This document shows positions 7,196-14,693 of a DNA stretch of 14,719 nucleotides, one piece after another (the first letter of the stretch is position 1; every line of letters begins with the position of its first letter). The notes beneath the pieces are model-generated. The model was given only the letters and a program-made list of their open reading frames with translations, did not search any database and had not been told where the DNA came from. The position numbers were made by a program, and so were the translations under genes. This stretch comes from an uncultured Bacteroides sp. (GTDB taxonomy: Bacteria; Bacteroidota; Bacteroidia; Bacteroidales; Bacteroidaceae), in assembly GCF_910586915.1 (NCBI RefSeq), contig NZ_CAJULN010000058.1, positions 1 through 14,719 on the forward strand, written 5' to 3'.

Positions 7196-9331
7196 TTAGC
7201 TGTTCATGCTCATCAGGAATTCGTCGTTGTCTCTGGTTTTCTCCAAACGGTCTTTTACGAAATCCATCGCTTCCAGCGGATTCATATCGGCGAGGTATTT
7301 GCGCAATATCCACATACGGTCGAGTGTCGTCTTGTCAAGCAGCAGGTCGTCGCGGCGGGTACTCGATGCAGTGATGTTGACAGCCGGGAAGATACGTTTG
7401 TTTGACAGGTTGCGGTCAAGCTGCAACTCCATATTACCCGTGCCCTTGAATTCCTCGAAGATAACTTCGTCCATTTTAGAACCGGTATCAATCAATGCTG
7501 TAGCGATGATGGTCAGTGAGCCGCCGTTTTCGATGTTGCGTGCAGCACCGAAGAAGCGTTTGGGTTTATGCAATGCATTGGCGTCGACACCACCGGAGAG
7601 CACTTTGCCCGATGCCGGAGAAACGGTATTGTATGCACGTGCCAAACGGGTGATGGAGTCGAGGAAGATGACCACATCATGGCCGCATTCTACCAGGCGT
7701 TTTGCCTTTTCCAATACGATTCCTGCAATTTTCACGTGGCGTTCTGCCGGTTCGTCGAAAGTAGAAGCGATAACTTCCGCGTTGACGCTGCGTGCCATGT
7801 CGGTTACTTCTTCAGGCCGTTCGTCAATCAGCAGCATAATCATATATACTTCCGGATGGTTGGCTGCAATGGCGTTGGCAATATCTTTCATCAAGATAGT
7901 TTTACCGGTCTTCGGCTGAGCTACAATCAATGCGCGTTGACCTTTACCAATCGGAGCGAAAAGGTCTACGACACGGGCAGACATGGAGTCTGAATAACCT
8001 CCTTTGCAGAGCTTGAATTTTTCGTCCGGGAAGAGGGGAGTCAGATGTTCGAAAGGAACACGGTCGCGTACGAAAGCAGCGTCCCGTCCGTTGATTTTCG
8101 ATACCTTGACCAACGGGAAATATTTTTCTCCTTCTTTCGGCGGACGGATAACACCTTCTACTACATCACCGGTTTTCAAACCGAACAGTTTGATTTGTGA
8201 TTGTGATACGTAGATGTCGTCCGGAGAAGAAAGGTAGTTGTAGTCGGAAGAACGAAGGAAACCGTATCCGTCTTGCATGATTTCCAAAACGCCTACTCCA
8301 TCGAGGATATCATCAAAATCATATGGCTTTTCGCGCTCTATGACTTTGCGCTCTTGGGGCTGCTGTTGTACAATGAAGTCCTCGTTAACATTATTGGACT
8401 GGTTGGGACGCAACATAGGCAGGCGTTGTTGGTTCTGAGCCTGATTTTGATTATTGTTGCGCTGTGGATTGCTATTATTGCTATTATTGTCACGCGGACG
8501 GACAATGCGTGAACGTTGCTGTTGTTGCTGAGGCTGCTGTTGCTGAGGTTGAGTCGGTTGCACCGGTTCGGCTTTGGTAGACTCAAACTTGCCGAATAAT
8601 TCGGTAGGAAGTTCTATCTTTTCAGAAGGTAAATCTTCGATTGGAATAAAGTCATCATCTGTACTGGACAACATATCGCTCTCTTTGTCGATAACGGGTG
8701 CAGTTTTCTTTTGTGGCTTTACCATTGTTTTCTTTTCTGCAATGGCTGCTTTTTCTGTTTCTGCAACGGCTTTATTAGCTTTCTTTTCAGCAGGTTGCTG
8801 TGTAGAAACTGCTTTCTGTGTAGTTTCTGCAACTTTTTCTGCTGCGACGGGTGCGGTTTCTGTCTCTTTGTCAGTTGTAGGCTTTATATTTTCCGCTTCC
8901 TTTTTTTCTGTGGCATCGGCATTTTTACGTGGACGGCCTACCTTGCGTTTAGGAGCTGCGTTTTCTGCTTTGGTTTCAATGGCAGGAGTCTCTTTCTCAT
9001 TGTTCGCGCTTTCCTCTTTAGTAGGTTGTTGTGTTTTGGCAGGAGCGGCTTCTTTGTTTTTTGTGACTTCTCCGCTTTTCGTTGCAGAAGCTATCTTATC
9101 TTCTTTCTTGGCAGGAGTTATGCGTGAACGTTTTTTCTTGTCTTCCTTGCGTTCTTCTTTGAGCTTGTCTGCGGCAACTTTCTTAGTAGCTCCTACAATC
9201 GCTTGTTCATCAAGTATTTTATAAACAAGTTCTTCTTTTTTGAATGAGTCTGCTTTTTTAATGCCTAAATCTTTGGCAATAATTTGAAGTTCCGACAAAT
9301 CTTTGTCGTTTAATTGGATAATATTATACAT
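7196..9331 (-). CDS. rho: Transcription termination factor Rho with long disordered insertion
   Basis: 711 residues against about 420 in E. coli Rho. The hexameric RNA helicase binds nascent RNA and dissociates RNA polymerase. Seen: N-terminal helical Rho_N bundle (~1-45); a low-complexity insertion (~50-335); the cold-shock RNA-binding domain with GYGFLRSSDYNY (355-366); and the RecA-like ATPase with P-loop AQPKTGKT (471-478), DERPEE (503-508), Walker B VVIFLDS (553-559), Q-loop SGKVLSGGVD (574-583) and R-loop GTGNMELQLDR (630-640). The insertion is Lys/Glu/Ala/Thr-rich, has KRKVGRPRK (128-136, AT-hook-like) and ends in a Gln/Asn-rich tract (~257-325). Long Rho insertions are characteristic of Bacteroides; in B. 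thetaiotaomicron this disordered region has been reported to drive phase separation and gut fitness. The gene stands alone, with a ~140-nt leader and a strong intrinsic terminator. Confidence 0.97.
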   Translation of the reverse strand: MYNIIQLNDKDLSELQIIAKDLGIKKADSFKKEELVYKILDEQAIVGATKKVAADKLKEERKEDKKKRSRITPAKKEDKIASATKSGEVTKNKEAAPAKTQQPTKEESANNEKETPAIETKAENAAPKRKVGRPRKNADATEKKEAENIKPTTDKETETAPVAAEKVAETTQKAVSTQQPAEKKANKAVAETEKAAIAEKKTMVKPQKKTAPVIDKESDMLSSTDDDFIPIEDLPSEKIELPTELFGKFESTKAEPVQPTQPQQQQPQQQQQRSRIVRPRDNNSNNSNPQRNNNQNQAQNQQRLPMLRPNQSNNVNEDFIVQQQPQERKVIEREKPYDFDDILDGVGVLEIMQDGYGFLRSSDYNYLSSPDDIYVSQSQIKLFGLKTGDVVEGVIRPPKEGEKYFPLVKVSKINGRDAAFVRDRVPFEHLTPLFPDEKFKLCKGGYSDSMSARVVDLFAPIGKGQRALIVAQPKTGKTILMKDIANAIAANHPEVYMIMLLIDERPEEVTDMARSVNAEVIASTFDEPAERHVKIAGIVLEKAKRLVECGHDVVIFLDSITRLARAYNTVSPASGKVLSGGVDANALHKPKRFFGAARNIENGGSLTIIATALIDTGSKMDEVIFEEFKGTGNMELQLDRNLSNKRIFPAVNITASSTRRDDLLLDKTTLDRMWILRKYLADMNPLEAMDFVKDRLEKTRDNDEFLMSMNS

Positions 9332-9478
9332 ATAGTATGATAAGTTATTAATATTTCTTTTAGCTGAATTGTGGACAGCATTACTACAGCCTAAAGCTAC
9401 AGATATGCGGGCATACGTTTTATTTTTTATTATGAATTTAGGAGTGTATGCGTTGAATCGTAGAATGTTTCAACGGGG

Positions 9479-9486
9479 CAAAGATA
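9479..9486 (-). promoter_or_regulatory. -7 box of the probable rho promoter
   Basis: Minus strand TATCTTTG, 147 nt upstream of the rho ATG. A TTG at 9512-9510 could be the -33 element (23-nt spacer, slightly long). This implies a ~140-nt 5' leader. It faces away from the promoter of the flavodoxin-ferredoxin gene. Confidence 0.5.
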
Positions 9487-9539
9487 ATAATTTTTTTTGG
9501 TTTCATGTACAATCAAACTTTTTTTTCCACGTAAAAGTG

Positions 9540-9547
9540 TATCTTTG
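9540..9547 (+). promoter_or_regulatory. -7 box of the flavodoxin-ferredoxin gene
   Basis: TATCTTTG lies 19 nt upstream of the ATG at 9567. The -33 region is a T-rich run (9519-9526) rather than a clean TTTG. Its presence supports the start at 9567 over the in-frame ATG at 9369. Confidence 0.6.
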
Positions 9548-9566
9548 CTATATAAAAGAAAATAGT

Positions 9567-10403
9567 ATGACAGTAAATGAAGCTTATTTAATTTATTTTT
9601 CGCCTACACATACATCGAAACAAATAGCTGAGGCGATTGTTCACGGAGCAGGTATAAAAAATATTTTTCCTATAAATATAACCCAACAAAATGCTGAGGA
9701 AACGGTTATTCCCGCATCTGCTTTGACTATTGTTGTAGTTCCTGTATACGGAGGGCACGTGGCACCTTTGGCAATGGAGCGTTTGCAGAGCATTCGCGGC
9801 TTGGATACTCCCACTGTTTTAGTAGTGGTTTATGGAAATCGCGCTTACGAGAAGGCTTTGATGGAGTTGGATGCTTTTGCCGTTCCTCACGGTATGAAGG
9901 TGATTGCCGGAGCTACTTTTATCGGGGAACATTCCTATAGTACTGATAGACACCCGATTGCTGTCGGACGTCCCGATAATTCTGATTTGGCTTATGCACA
10001 AGACTTTGGGAAAAGGATTATGGATAAAATAGAGTCGGCAAATGATATGGATGCTCTTTATCCGGTAGATGTGCGTGCTATTAAACGTCCGAGCCAACCA
10101 TTCTTTCCTTTGCTCCGCTTTTTGCGAAAGGTTATCAAGTTACGCAAAAGCGATACGCCGCTTCCACGTACTCCCTGGGTTGAAGATGAGAGTATGTGTG
10201 CTCATTGCGGATTGTGTGTGATTGCTTGTCCGGCAGGGGCTATCGCAAAAGGCGATGAACTTCATACAGACCAGGCAAAGTGTATCAAGTGTTGTGCTTG
10301 CGTAAAAACTTGTACCAAAAAGGCAAGGGTATATGATACACCTTTTGCTGTGTTACTGTCTGATTGTTTCAAAAAACAGAAAGCTCCTCAGACTATTTTA
10401 TAG
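9567..10403 (+). CDS. EFR1-type flavodoxin / 2[4Fe-4S] ferredoxin fusion
   Basis: 278 residues. The N-terminal flavodoxin-like domain (~5-160) starts with YLIYFSPTHTSKQIAEAI (7-24), whose SPTHTS loop is in the position of the FMN phosphate-binding loop, and continues with VVVPVYGGHVAP (56-67) and VVVYGNRAYEKAL (86-98). The C-terminal ferredoxin domain has two Cys clusters: C211-x2-C214-x2-C217-x3-C221-P and C239-x2-C242-x2-C245-x3-C249, with Thr instead of the usual Pro after the last Cys. It should move electrons between a flavin and iron-sulfur clusters in the cytosol; the partner is unknown. The start at 9567 is 19 nt after a promoter box and gives a clean domain boundary; the in-frame ATG at 9369 would add 66 residues of unconvincing sequence and cross both promoters. 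It converges with tilS, the two coding regions overlapping by 16 nt. Confidence 0.9.
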   Translation: MTVNEAYLIYFSPTHTSKQIAEAIVHGAGIKNIFPINITQQNAEETVIPASALTIVVVPVYGGHVAPLAMERLQSIRGLDTPTVLVVVYGNRAYEKALMELDAFAVPHGMKVIAGATFIGEHSYSTDRHPIAVGRPDNSDLAYAQDFGKRIMDKIESANDMDALYPVDVRAIKRPSQPFFPLLRFLRKVIKLRKSDTPLPRTPWVEDESMCAHCGLCVIACPAGAIAKGDELHTDQAKCIKCCACVKTCTKKARVYDTPFAVLLSDCFKKQKAPQTIL

Positions 10404-11668
10404 ATAACGATACGTTTGGTCGTTTCGTCAATACGAAAGCGGTTATCTGTCCGTTCGCCTATTAGCCAGGCGATGCGCTCGCCACAGCAGAGCACCCATT
10501 GACGCTCTTTTTGGCTGATGGAAAATTTGCGGTCGGTGAGATAATCGCTTACTTTTTTTTTCCCTTTCATTCCAAAAGGTACGAATATGTCGCCGGTCTG
10601 CCATTTTCGGTAAGAGATTTCTTCATTTAACTTGTCGGCGTCGAAACACGCAATTCCTTTTTCCCGTGGAATTTGAAAGTCATGAGAGTAGACTTTTTCT
10701 TCCGTGGTAATTTGGAAAGGAAGTTCCTCTTTGTTGGTTGATTGAATCTTTTCTAATAAAAGTAATTCCCGGTCTTTAATCACTCTCCATTCTTTGCTGG
10801 TGAACAACTTTCCCGCTTGCCCGTGGAGTGAATGGGCAATATCCTTGATTTGTGCGGAATTAAAACCTAACGGATACAGGATTTCGAATAAAAGAGTTTC
10901 GGGAGCGGGTTCTTTTAATAATTCGCAGATTCGGAGGCCTTCTGCTGCAACGATTCTTTTTTTTGCCTCTTCTGCGTATCGGTTATATATGATAGAGATG
11001 TCATTCAAGTAATTTCCGGTTTCTATCAATCTGTTTTTTACGGATGGATTAATTGTCTGCATGAGTGGAAGAAGATTAAGACGTATTTTATTACGGGTAT
11101 ATTCATCTTCCAAATTTGTGCTGTCTGTCACGTAATCCTGTCCGATGCTTTGCAGGTAATGTATGATTTCTTCCCGGTTAATACATAATAGAGGGCGGAC
11201 GATTGTTCCATTGCGTGGGCGGATTCCCAATAGTCCGGTAATTCCTGTTCCACGGATTAGATTGAGTAAGATTGTTTCCACGCTATCATCTTGATGGTGG
11301 GCAACTGCTATGACGTCGGCTTGACAGTTGTTTTTTACTTCGTCAAACCAATTGTAACGTAGTTCGCGTGCTGCCATTTCAATAGAAATATGCTTTTCGG
11401 CTGCATATTGGGTGGTGTTGAAATCAACAGTGTGTAGTCGGATGCCGTATTTCTTGCATAATTGGCGGACAAATTGTTCGTCGCGGTTCGATTCGTCGCC
11501 ACGTAGATGGAAGTTGCAATGTGCGGCTTCGCAATGATAGCCTGCCGTATGAAGGATACGTAGCAAGGCTACTGAATCGGCACCTCCACTCAATGCTATC
11601 AGAATGTTACTGTCTGGAGAGAACAGTCCCTCTTTTTCTATATATTGTATAATCCGTTGTTGTATCAT
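10388..11668 (-). CDS. tilS: tRNA(Ile)-lysidine synthase
   Basis: 426 residues, normal for full-length TilS. It uses ATP and lysine to convert the wobble C of the CAU-anticodon tRNA-Ile into lysidine, making it read AUA and charge with isoleucine; essential in most bacteria. Seen: PP-loop ALSGGADSVALL (25-36), CNFHLRGDESNRDE (~56-69), EMAARELRY (~97-105), HHQDDSVETILLNLIRGTG (~123-141), and a C-terminal TilS domain (~350-426) with QTGDIFVPFGMKGKKKVSDYL. The start at 11668 gives a standard N-terminus and lies only 8 nt from a promoter box, implying almost no 5' leader. Its TGA lies within the last codons of the convergent flavodoxin-ferredoxin gene. Confidence 0.96.
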   Translation of the reverse strand: MIQQRIIQYIEKEGLFSPDSNILIALSGGADSVALLRILHTAGYHCEAAHCNFHLRGDESNRDEQFVRQLCKKYGIRLHTVDFNTTQYAAEKHISIEMAARELRYNWFDEVKNNCQADVIAVAHHQDDSVETILLNLIRGTGITGLLGIRPRNGTIVRPLLCINREEIIHYLQSIGQDYVTDSTNLEDEYTRNKIRLNLLPLMQTINPSVKNRLIETGNYLNDISIIYNRYAEEAKKRIVAAEGLRICELLKEPAPETLLFEILYPLGFNSAQIKDIAHSLHGQAGKLFTSKEWRVIKDRELLLLEKIQSTNKEELPFQITTEEKVYSHDFQIPREKGIACFDADKLNEEISYRKWQTGDIFVPFGMKGKKKVSDYLTDRKFSISQKERQWVLCCGERIAWLIGERTDNRFRIDETTKRIVIYKIV

Positions 11669-11676
11669 AATTTCTG

Positions 11677-11705
11677 CAAAGATAATAGTTTCTTGAGTAT
11701 CTCAA
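11677..11705 (-). promoter_or_regulatory. Bacteroides-type promoter of tilS
   Basis: Minus strand -7 box TATCTTTG (11684-11677) with TTG at 11705-11703, an 18-nt spacer. The box ends 8 nt before the tilS ATG. Confidence 0.6.
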
Positions 11706-11784
11706 GTGTGCATATGTCGTTTTTAGTTGTGGATAGTGATTTAAGTATAGGGAAAGAAACGTTATTTAAAAACAATCTAAATAA

Positions 11785-11816
11785 TTTGCGTGCTCCGAAG
11801 TTATGAATTATCTTTG
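11785..11816 (+). promoter_or_regulatory. Bacteroides-type promoter of the feo operon
   Basis: -33 TTTG (11785-11788) and -7 TATCTTTG (11809-11816) with a 20-nt spacer, 18 nt before the feoAB ATG. It matches the consensus closely. I do not see a clear Fur box overlapping it. Confidence 0.75.
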
Positions 11817-11834
11817 TCGAAAATTTAGAGAATT

Positions 11835-14321
11835 ATGCGTTTGTCCGAATTAGAAACAGGCGAAAAAGGTGTCATCGTTAAAGTATTGGGGCACGGTGGG
11901 TTTCGTAAACGTATTGTAGAGATGGGGTTTATTAAAGGTAAGACAGTTGAAGTGCTGTTGAATGCTCCGTTGAGAGACCCTATTAAATATAAAGTCCTGG
12001 GTTATGAAATATCTCTTCGCCGTCAGGAGGCCGAAATGATTGAAGTCGTCAGTGAGGAGGAAGCGAAAAAAATAGCAGAAGAGACTATCTATCATGAAGG
12101 GTTACCTGAAGATATATCTGTAAGAGAAGAAGAAATGAAACGGTTGGCGTTGGGCAAACGCCGTACCATCAATGTTGCTTTGGTCGGAAATCCGAACAGT
12201 GGTAAAACGTCTTTGTTTAATTTGGCTTCCGGTGCTCACGAACACGTAGGAAATTATAGTGGTGTGACGGTAGATGCCAAAGAGGGTTATTTTGACTTTG
12301 AAGGTTATCATTTCCGTATTGTCGATTTGCCGGGTACTTATTCTTTGTCGGCCTATACGCCGGAAGAGATTTATGTCCGTCGTCATATTATTGATGAAAC
12401 GCCGGATGTTATTATCAATGTGGTTGATTCTTCGAATTTGGAACGGAATTTATATTTGACTACTCAGCTTATTGATATGAATGTCCGTATGGTAGTAGCG
12501 TTGAACATTTACGACGAACTGGAAGCCAGTGGAAATACGTTGGATTATCATTTGCTGAGCAAATTATTCGGAGTCCCGATGTTACCTACCGTAAGTAAGA
12601 AAAATCGCGGGCTGGATACTCTCTTTCATGTAGTCATCAATCTTTATGAAGGGGTGGACTTCTTTGACAAGCAGGGAAATATGAATCCGGAAGTGCTCAA
12701 AGATTTGACCGAATGGCATGATTCGTTGGAAAACAGGAAAAATCATGAAGAAGAACATTTGGAAGATTATGTACGGGAACATAGAAGAACCGAACGTGTA
12801 TTCCGGCATATTCATATCAATCATGGACCTGATTTGGAAAAAGCGATTGACGCTGTGAAAGAGGAGGTTTCTATGAATGAATTTATCCGTCATAAATATT
12901 CTACTCGTTTCCTGTCTATAAAGCTGTTGGAGAACGATCAGGATATAGAGAATGTCGTGCGTACTTTGCCAAATGCGGAGAACATTCTTGCCATTCGTGA
13001 TAAAATGGCCAAACGTATTCAGGGTACAATGAATGAAGACTGCGAATCAGCTATTACAGATGCGAAATATGGTTTTATTACCGGGGCCTTAAAAGAGACA
13101 TTTACTGACAATCGTTTGGAACAGGCACAGACAACGAAAGTGTTGGATGCTATTGTTACTCATCGTATTTGGGGATATCCTATCTTTTTTCTTTTCATGT
13201 ATCTGATGTTTGAAGGGACATTTGTACTTGGAGAGTATCCGATGAAGGGGATTGAATGGCTGGTACAACAGTTTGGTGATTTGATTCGCAATAATATGTC
13301 AGCAGGACCGTTGAAGGATATGTTGGTTGACGGCATTATCGGTGGAGTGGGAGGAGTTATTGTTTTCTTGCCGAATATTCTTATTTTATATTTCTGTATT
13401 TCCTTGATGGAAGATTCAGGCTATATGGCACGTGCAGCATTTATTATGGATAAGATAATGCATAAGATGGGATTGCACGGGAAATCGTTTATTCCATTGA
13501 TTATGGGATTCGGATGTAATGTACCTGCTATCATGGCGTCCCGTACGATTGAAAACCGGAAAAGCCGTCTTATTACGATGTTGGTTAATCCGCTGATGTC
13601 TTGTAGTGCGCGCTTGCCTGTCTATTTGTTGCTGGTAGGTGCTTTCTTTCCAGACAAGGCCAGTTTGGTGTTGTTGAGTATCTATGCGATTGGAATACTC
13701 CTGGCTGTATTATTGGCTCGTCTGTTCAGTAAGTTTCTTGTGAAAGGTGATGATACTCCTTTTGTGATGGAGCTTCCGCCATACCGGATGCCGACAGCTA
13801 AATCAATCTTCCGTCATACATGGGAGAAAGGAGCCCAATATCTGAAGAAGATGGGAGGAGTTATCATGATTGCTTCTATTATTATTTGGTTTTTAGGATA
13901 TTATCCGAATCATGATGCATATGATACGGTTGCCGAACAACAGGAAAATTCTTATATCGGTCAACTCGGCCGTGCGATAGAGCCGGTCATTGCGCCTATG
14001 GGATTCGATTGGAAATTGGGGATTGGCTTGATTTCAGGAGTGGGAGCAAAGGAGTTGGTTGTAAGTACTTTGGGGGTTTTGTATGTGGATGAACCGGAAG
14101 TTGACGAAGCTGATTTGGCCAAGCGGATACCAATAACTCCATTGGTTGCTTTCTGTTATATGCTGTTTGTTTTGATTTACTTTCCGTGTGTTGCGGCATT
14201 AGCAGCTATCAAGCAAGAGTCGGGCAGTTGGAAATGGGCACTTTTTGCTGCCGGCTATACAACTGCATTGGCTTGGCTTGTTTCCTTTGCTGTTTATCAG
14301 ATTGGAGGACTGTTCGTATGA
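11835..14321 (+). CDS. feoB: FeoA-FeoB fusion, ferrous iron transporter
   Basis: 828 residues: an N-terminal FeoA SH3-like domain (1-~72, with GGFRKRIVEMGFIKG at 21-35) fused to FeoB, as is common in Bacteroidota. FeoB imports Fe2+ across the inner membrane. The G domain has G1 GNPNSGKTS (118-126), the G2 Thr in SGVTVDA (142-148), G3 DLPGTYS (164-170) and G4 NIYD (224-227, where N-x-x-D is expected). A cytosolic linker (~270-435) contains seven His between 295 and 330. The membrane part (~445-828) holds both Gate motifs: MGFGCNVPAIMASR (557-570) and VNPLMSCSARLPVYLLL (584-600), with conserved Cys561 and Cys590. The C-terminus has further hydrophobic segments. The start at 11835 gives the typical FeoA N-terminus and fits the promoter. 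Its TGA overlaps the next gene's ATG by 4 nt. Confidence 0.97.
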   Translation: MRLSELETGEKGVIVKVLGHGGFRKRIVEMGFIKGKTVEVLLNAPLRDPIKYKVLGYEISLRRQEAEMIEVVSEEEAKKIAEETIYHEGLPEDISVREEEMKRLALGKRRTINVALVGNPNSGKTSLFNLASGAHEHVGNYSGVTVDAKEGYFDFEGYHFRIVDLPGTYSLSAYTPEEIYVRRHIIDETPDVIINVVDSSNLERNLYLTTQLIDMNVRMVVALNIYDELEASGNTLDYHLLSKLFGVPMLPTVSKKNRGLDTLFHVVINLYEGVDFFDKQGNMNPEVLKDLTEWHDSLENRKNHEEEHLEDYVREHRRTERVFRHIHINHGPDLEKAIDAVKEEVSMNEFIRHKYSTRFLSIKLLENDQDIENVVRTLPNAENILAIRDKMAKRIQGTMNEDCESAITDAKYGFITGALKETFTDNRLEQAQTTKVLDAIVTHRIWGYPIFFLFMYLMFEGTFVLGEYPMKGIEWLVQQFGDLIRNNMSAGPLKDMLVDGIIGGVGGVIVFLPNILILYFCISLMEDSGYMARAAFIMDKIMHKMGLHGKSFIPLIMGFGCNVPAIMASRTIENRKSRLITMLVNPLMSCSARLPVYLLLVGAFFPDKASLVLLSIYAIGILLAVLLARLFSKFLVKGDDTPFVMELPPYRMPTAKSIFRHTWEKGAQYLKKMGGVIMIASIIIWFLGYYPNHDAYDTVAEQQENSYIGQLGRAIEPVIAPMGFDWKLGIGLISGVGAKELVVSTLGVLYVDEPEVDEADLAKRIPITPLVAFCYMLFVLIYFPCVAALAAIKQESGSWKWALFAAGYTTALAWLVSFAVYQIGGLFV

Positions 14322-14533
14322 ATAATTGGCAGGAATGGGTAGTCGGTGTATTGATGGTACTTTGTGTTGTTCGAATTACATATGGAATTTATCTTTTTTT
14401 TCATCGTATGCACAAAAGATGCAATCCTTGCGAAAGTTGTGTAAGTAGTTGTGAATTAAAGAATATGATGGGTGAGAAGAAAAAGGAATGTAGTATGAAG
14501 AAAAAAAGTACAAAGAAAAAATGCTGTAGATAG
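14318..14533 (+). CDS. FeoB-associated Cys-rich membrane protein
   Basis: 71 residues. One membrane segment (~7-28, from WVVGVLMVLC to GIYLFF) is followed by a basic, Cys-rich tail: C35-x2-C38-x2-C41-x3-C45, then C58, C69 and C70, with many Lys. This layout and position match the small FeoB-associated Cys-rich protein family. The first four Cys have ferredoxin-like spacing, so metal or Fe-S binding is possible but unproven. It is often viewed as a functional counterpart of FeoC; its exact role is not settled. The ATG overlaps the feoAB stop codon as ATGA, so translation is probably coupled and the two proteins likely work together. A longer in-frame reading from 14186 lies inside feoAB and is rejected. 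Confidence 0.9.
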   Translation: MNNWQEWVVGVLMVLCVVRITYGIYLFFHRMHKRCNPCESCVSSCELKNMMGEKKKECSMKKKSTKKKCCR

Positions 14534-14564
14534 TTTGGTAGTTTCAAAATTTGTACTACCTTTG
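14534..14564 (+). promoter_or_regulatory. Bacteroides-type promoter of tRNA-Cys
   Basis: -33 TTTG (14534-14537) and -7 TACCTTTG (14557-14564) with a 19-nt spacer. The -33 box starts right after the stop codon of the Cys-rich protein gene. The tRNA begins 21 nt after the -7 box. Confidence 0.75.
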
Positions 14565-14585
14565 CAACCGCAAACGAGAAACAAC

Positions 14586-14657
14586 GGTTCCTTGGATGAG
14601 TGGCTTAGTCAGCGGTCTGCAAAACCGTGTACGGCGGTTCGAATCCGCCAGGAACCT
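14586..14657 (+). tRNA. tRNA-Cys (anticodon GCA)
   Basis: A complete cloverleaf: perfect 7-bp acceptor stem GGTTCCT/AGGAACC, anticodon stem GCGGT/ACCGT with loop CTGCAAA (anticodon GCA) and T arm GGCGG-TTCGAAT-CCGCC. The discriminator base is U73, a cysteine identity element. The 3' CCA is not encoded (TCAA follows), unlike the tRNA-His in this window. It has its own promoter and terminator. Confidence 0.96.
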
Positions 14658-14661
14658 CAAG

Positions 14662-14693
14662 AAAGGAGGTGTGTCAAAATGCACACCTCTTTT
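14662..14693 (+). terminator. Intrinsic terminator after tRNA-Cys
   Basis: Arms 14662-14673 and 14682-14693 pair over 12 bp (core AGGTGTG/CACACCT, one G-T pair) around an 8-nt loop, followed by T residues to 14696. It would also end read-through transcripts from the feo operon, for which no separate terminator is visible. Confidence 0.9.

Noticed and set aside
8574..9224. 216-codon plus-strand frame opposite rho
   Set aside because: It is the complement of the low-complexity Rho insertion; its Ser/Phe/Ala-rich sequence follows from that codon bias.
9369..9566. 66-residue N-terminal extension of the flavodoxin-ferredoxin protein
   Set aside because: It would cross the promoter of the gene itself and the rho promoter, and shows no domain features.
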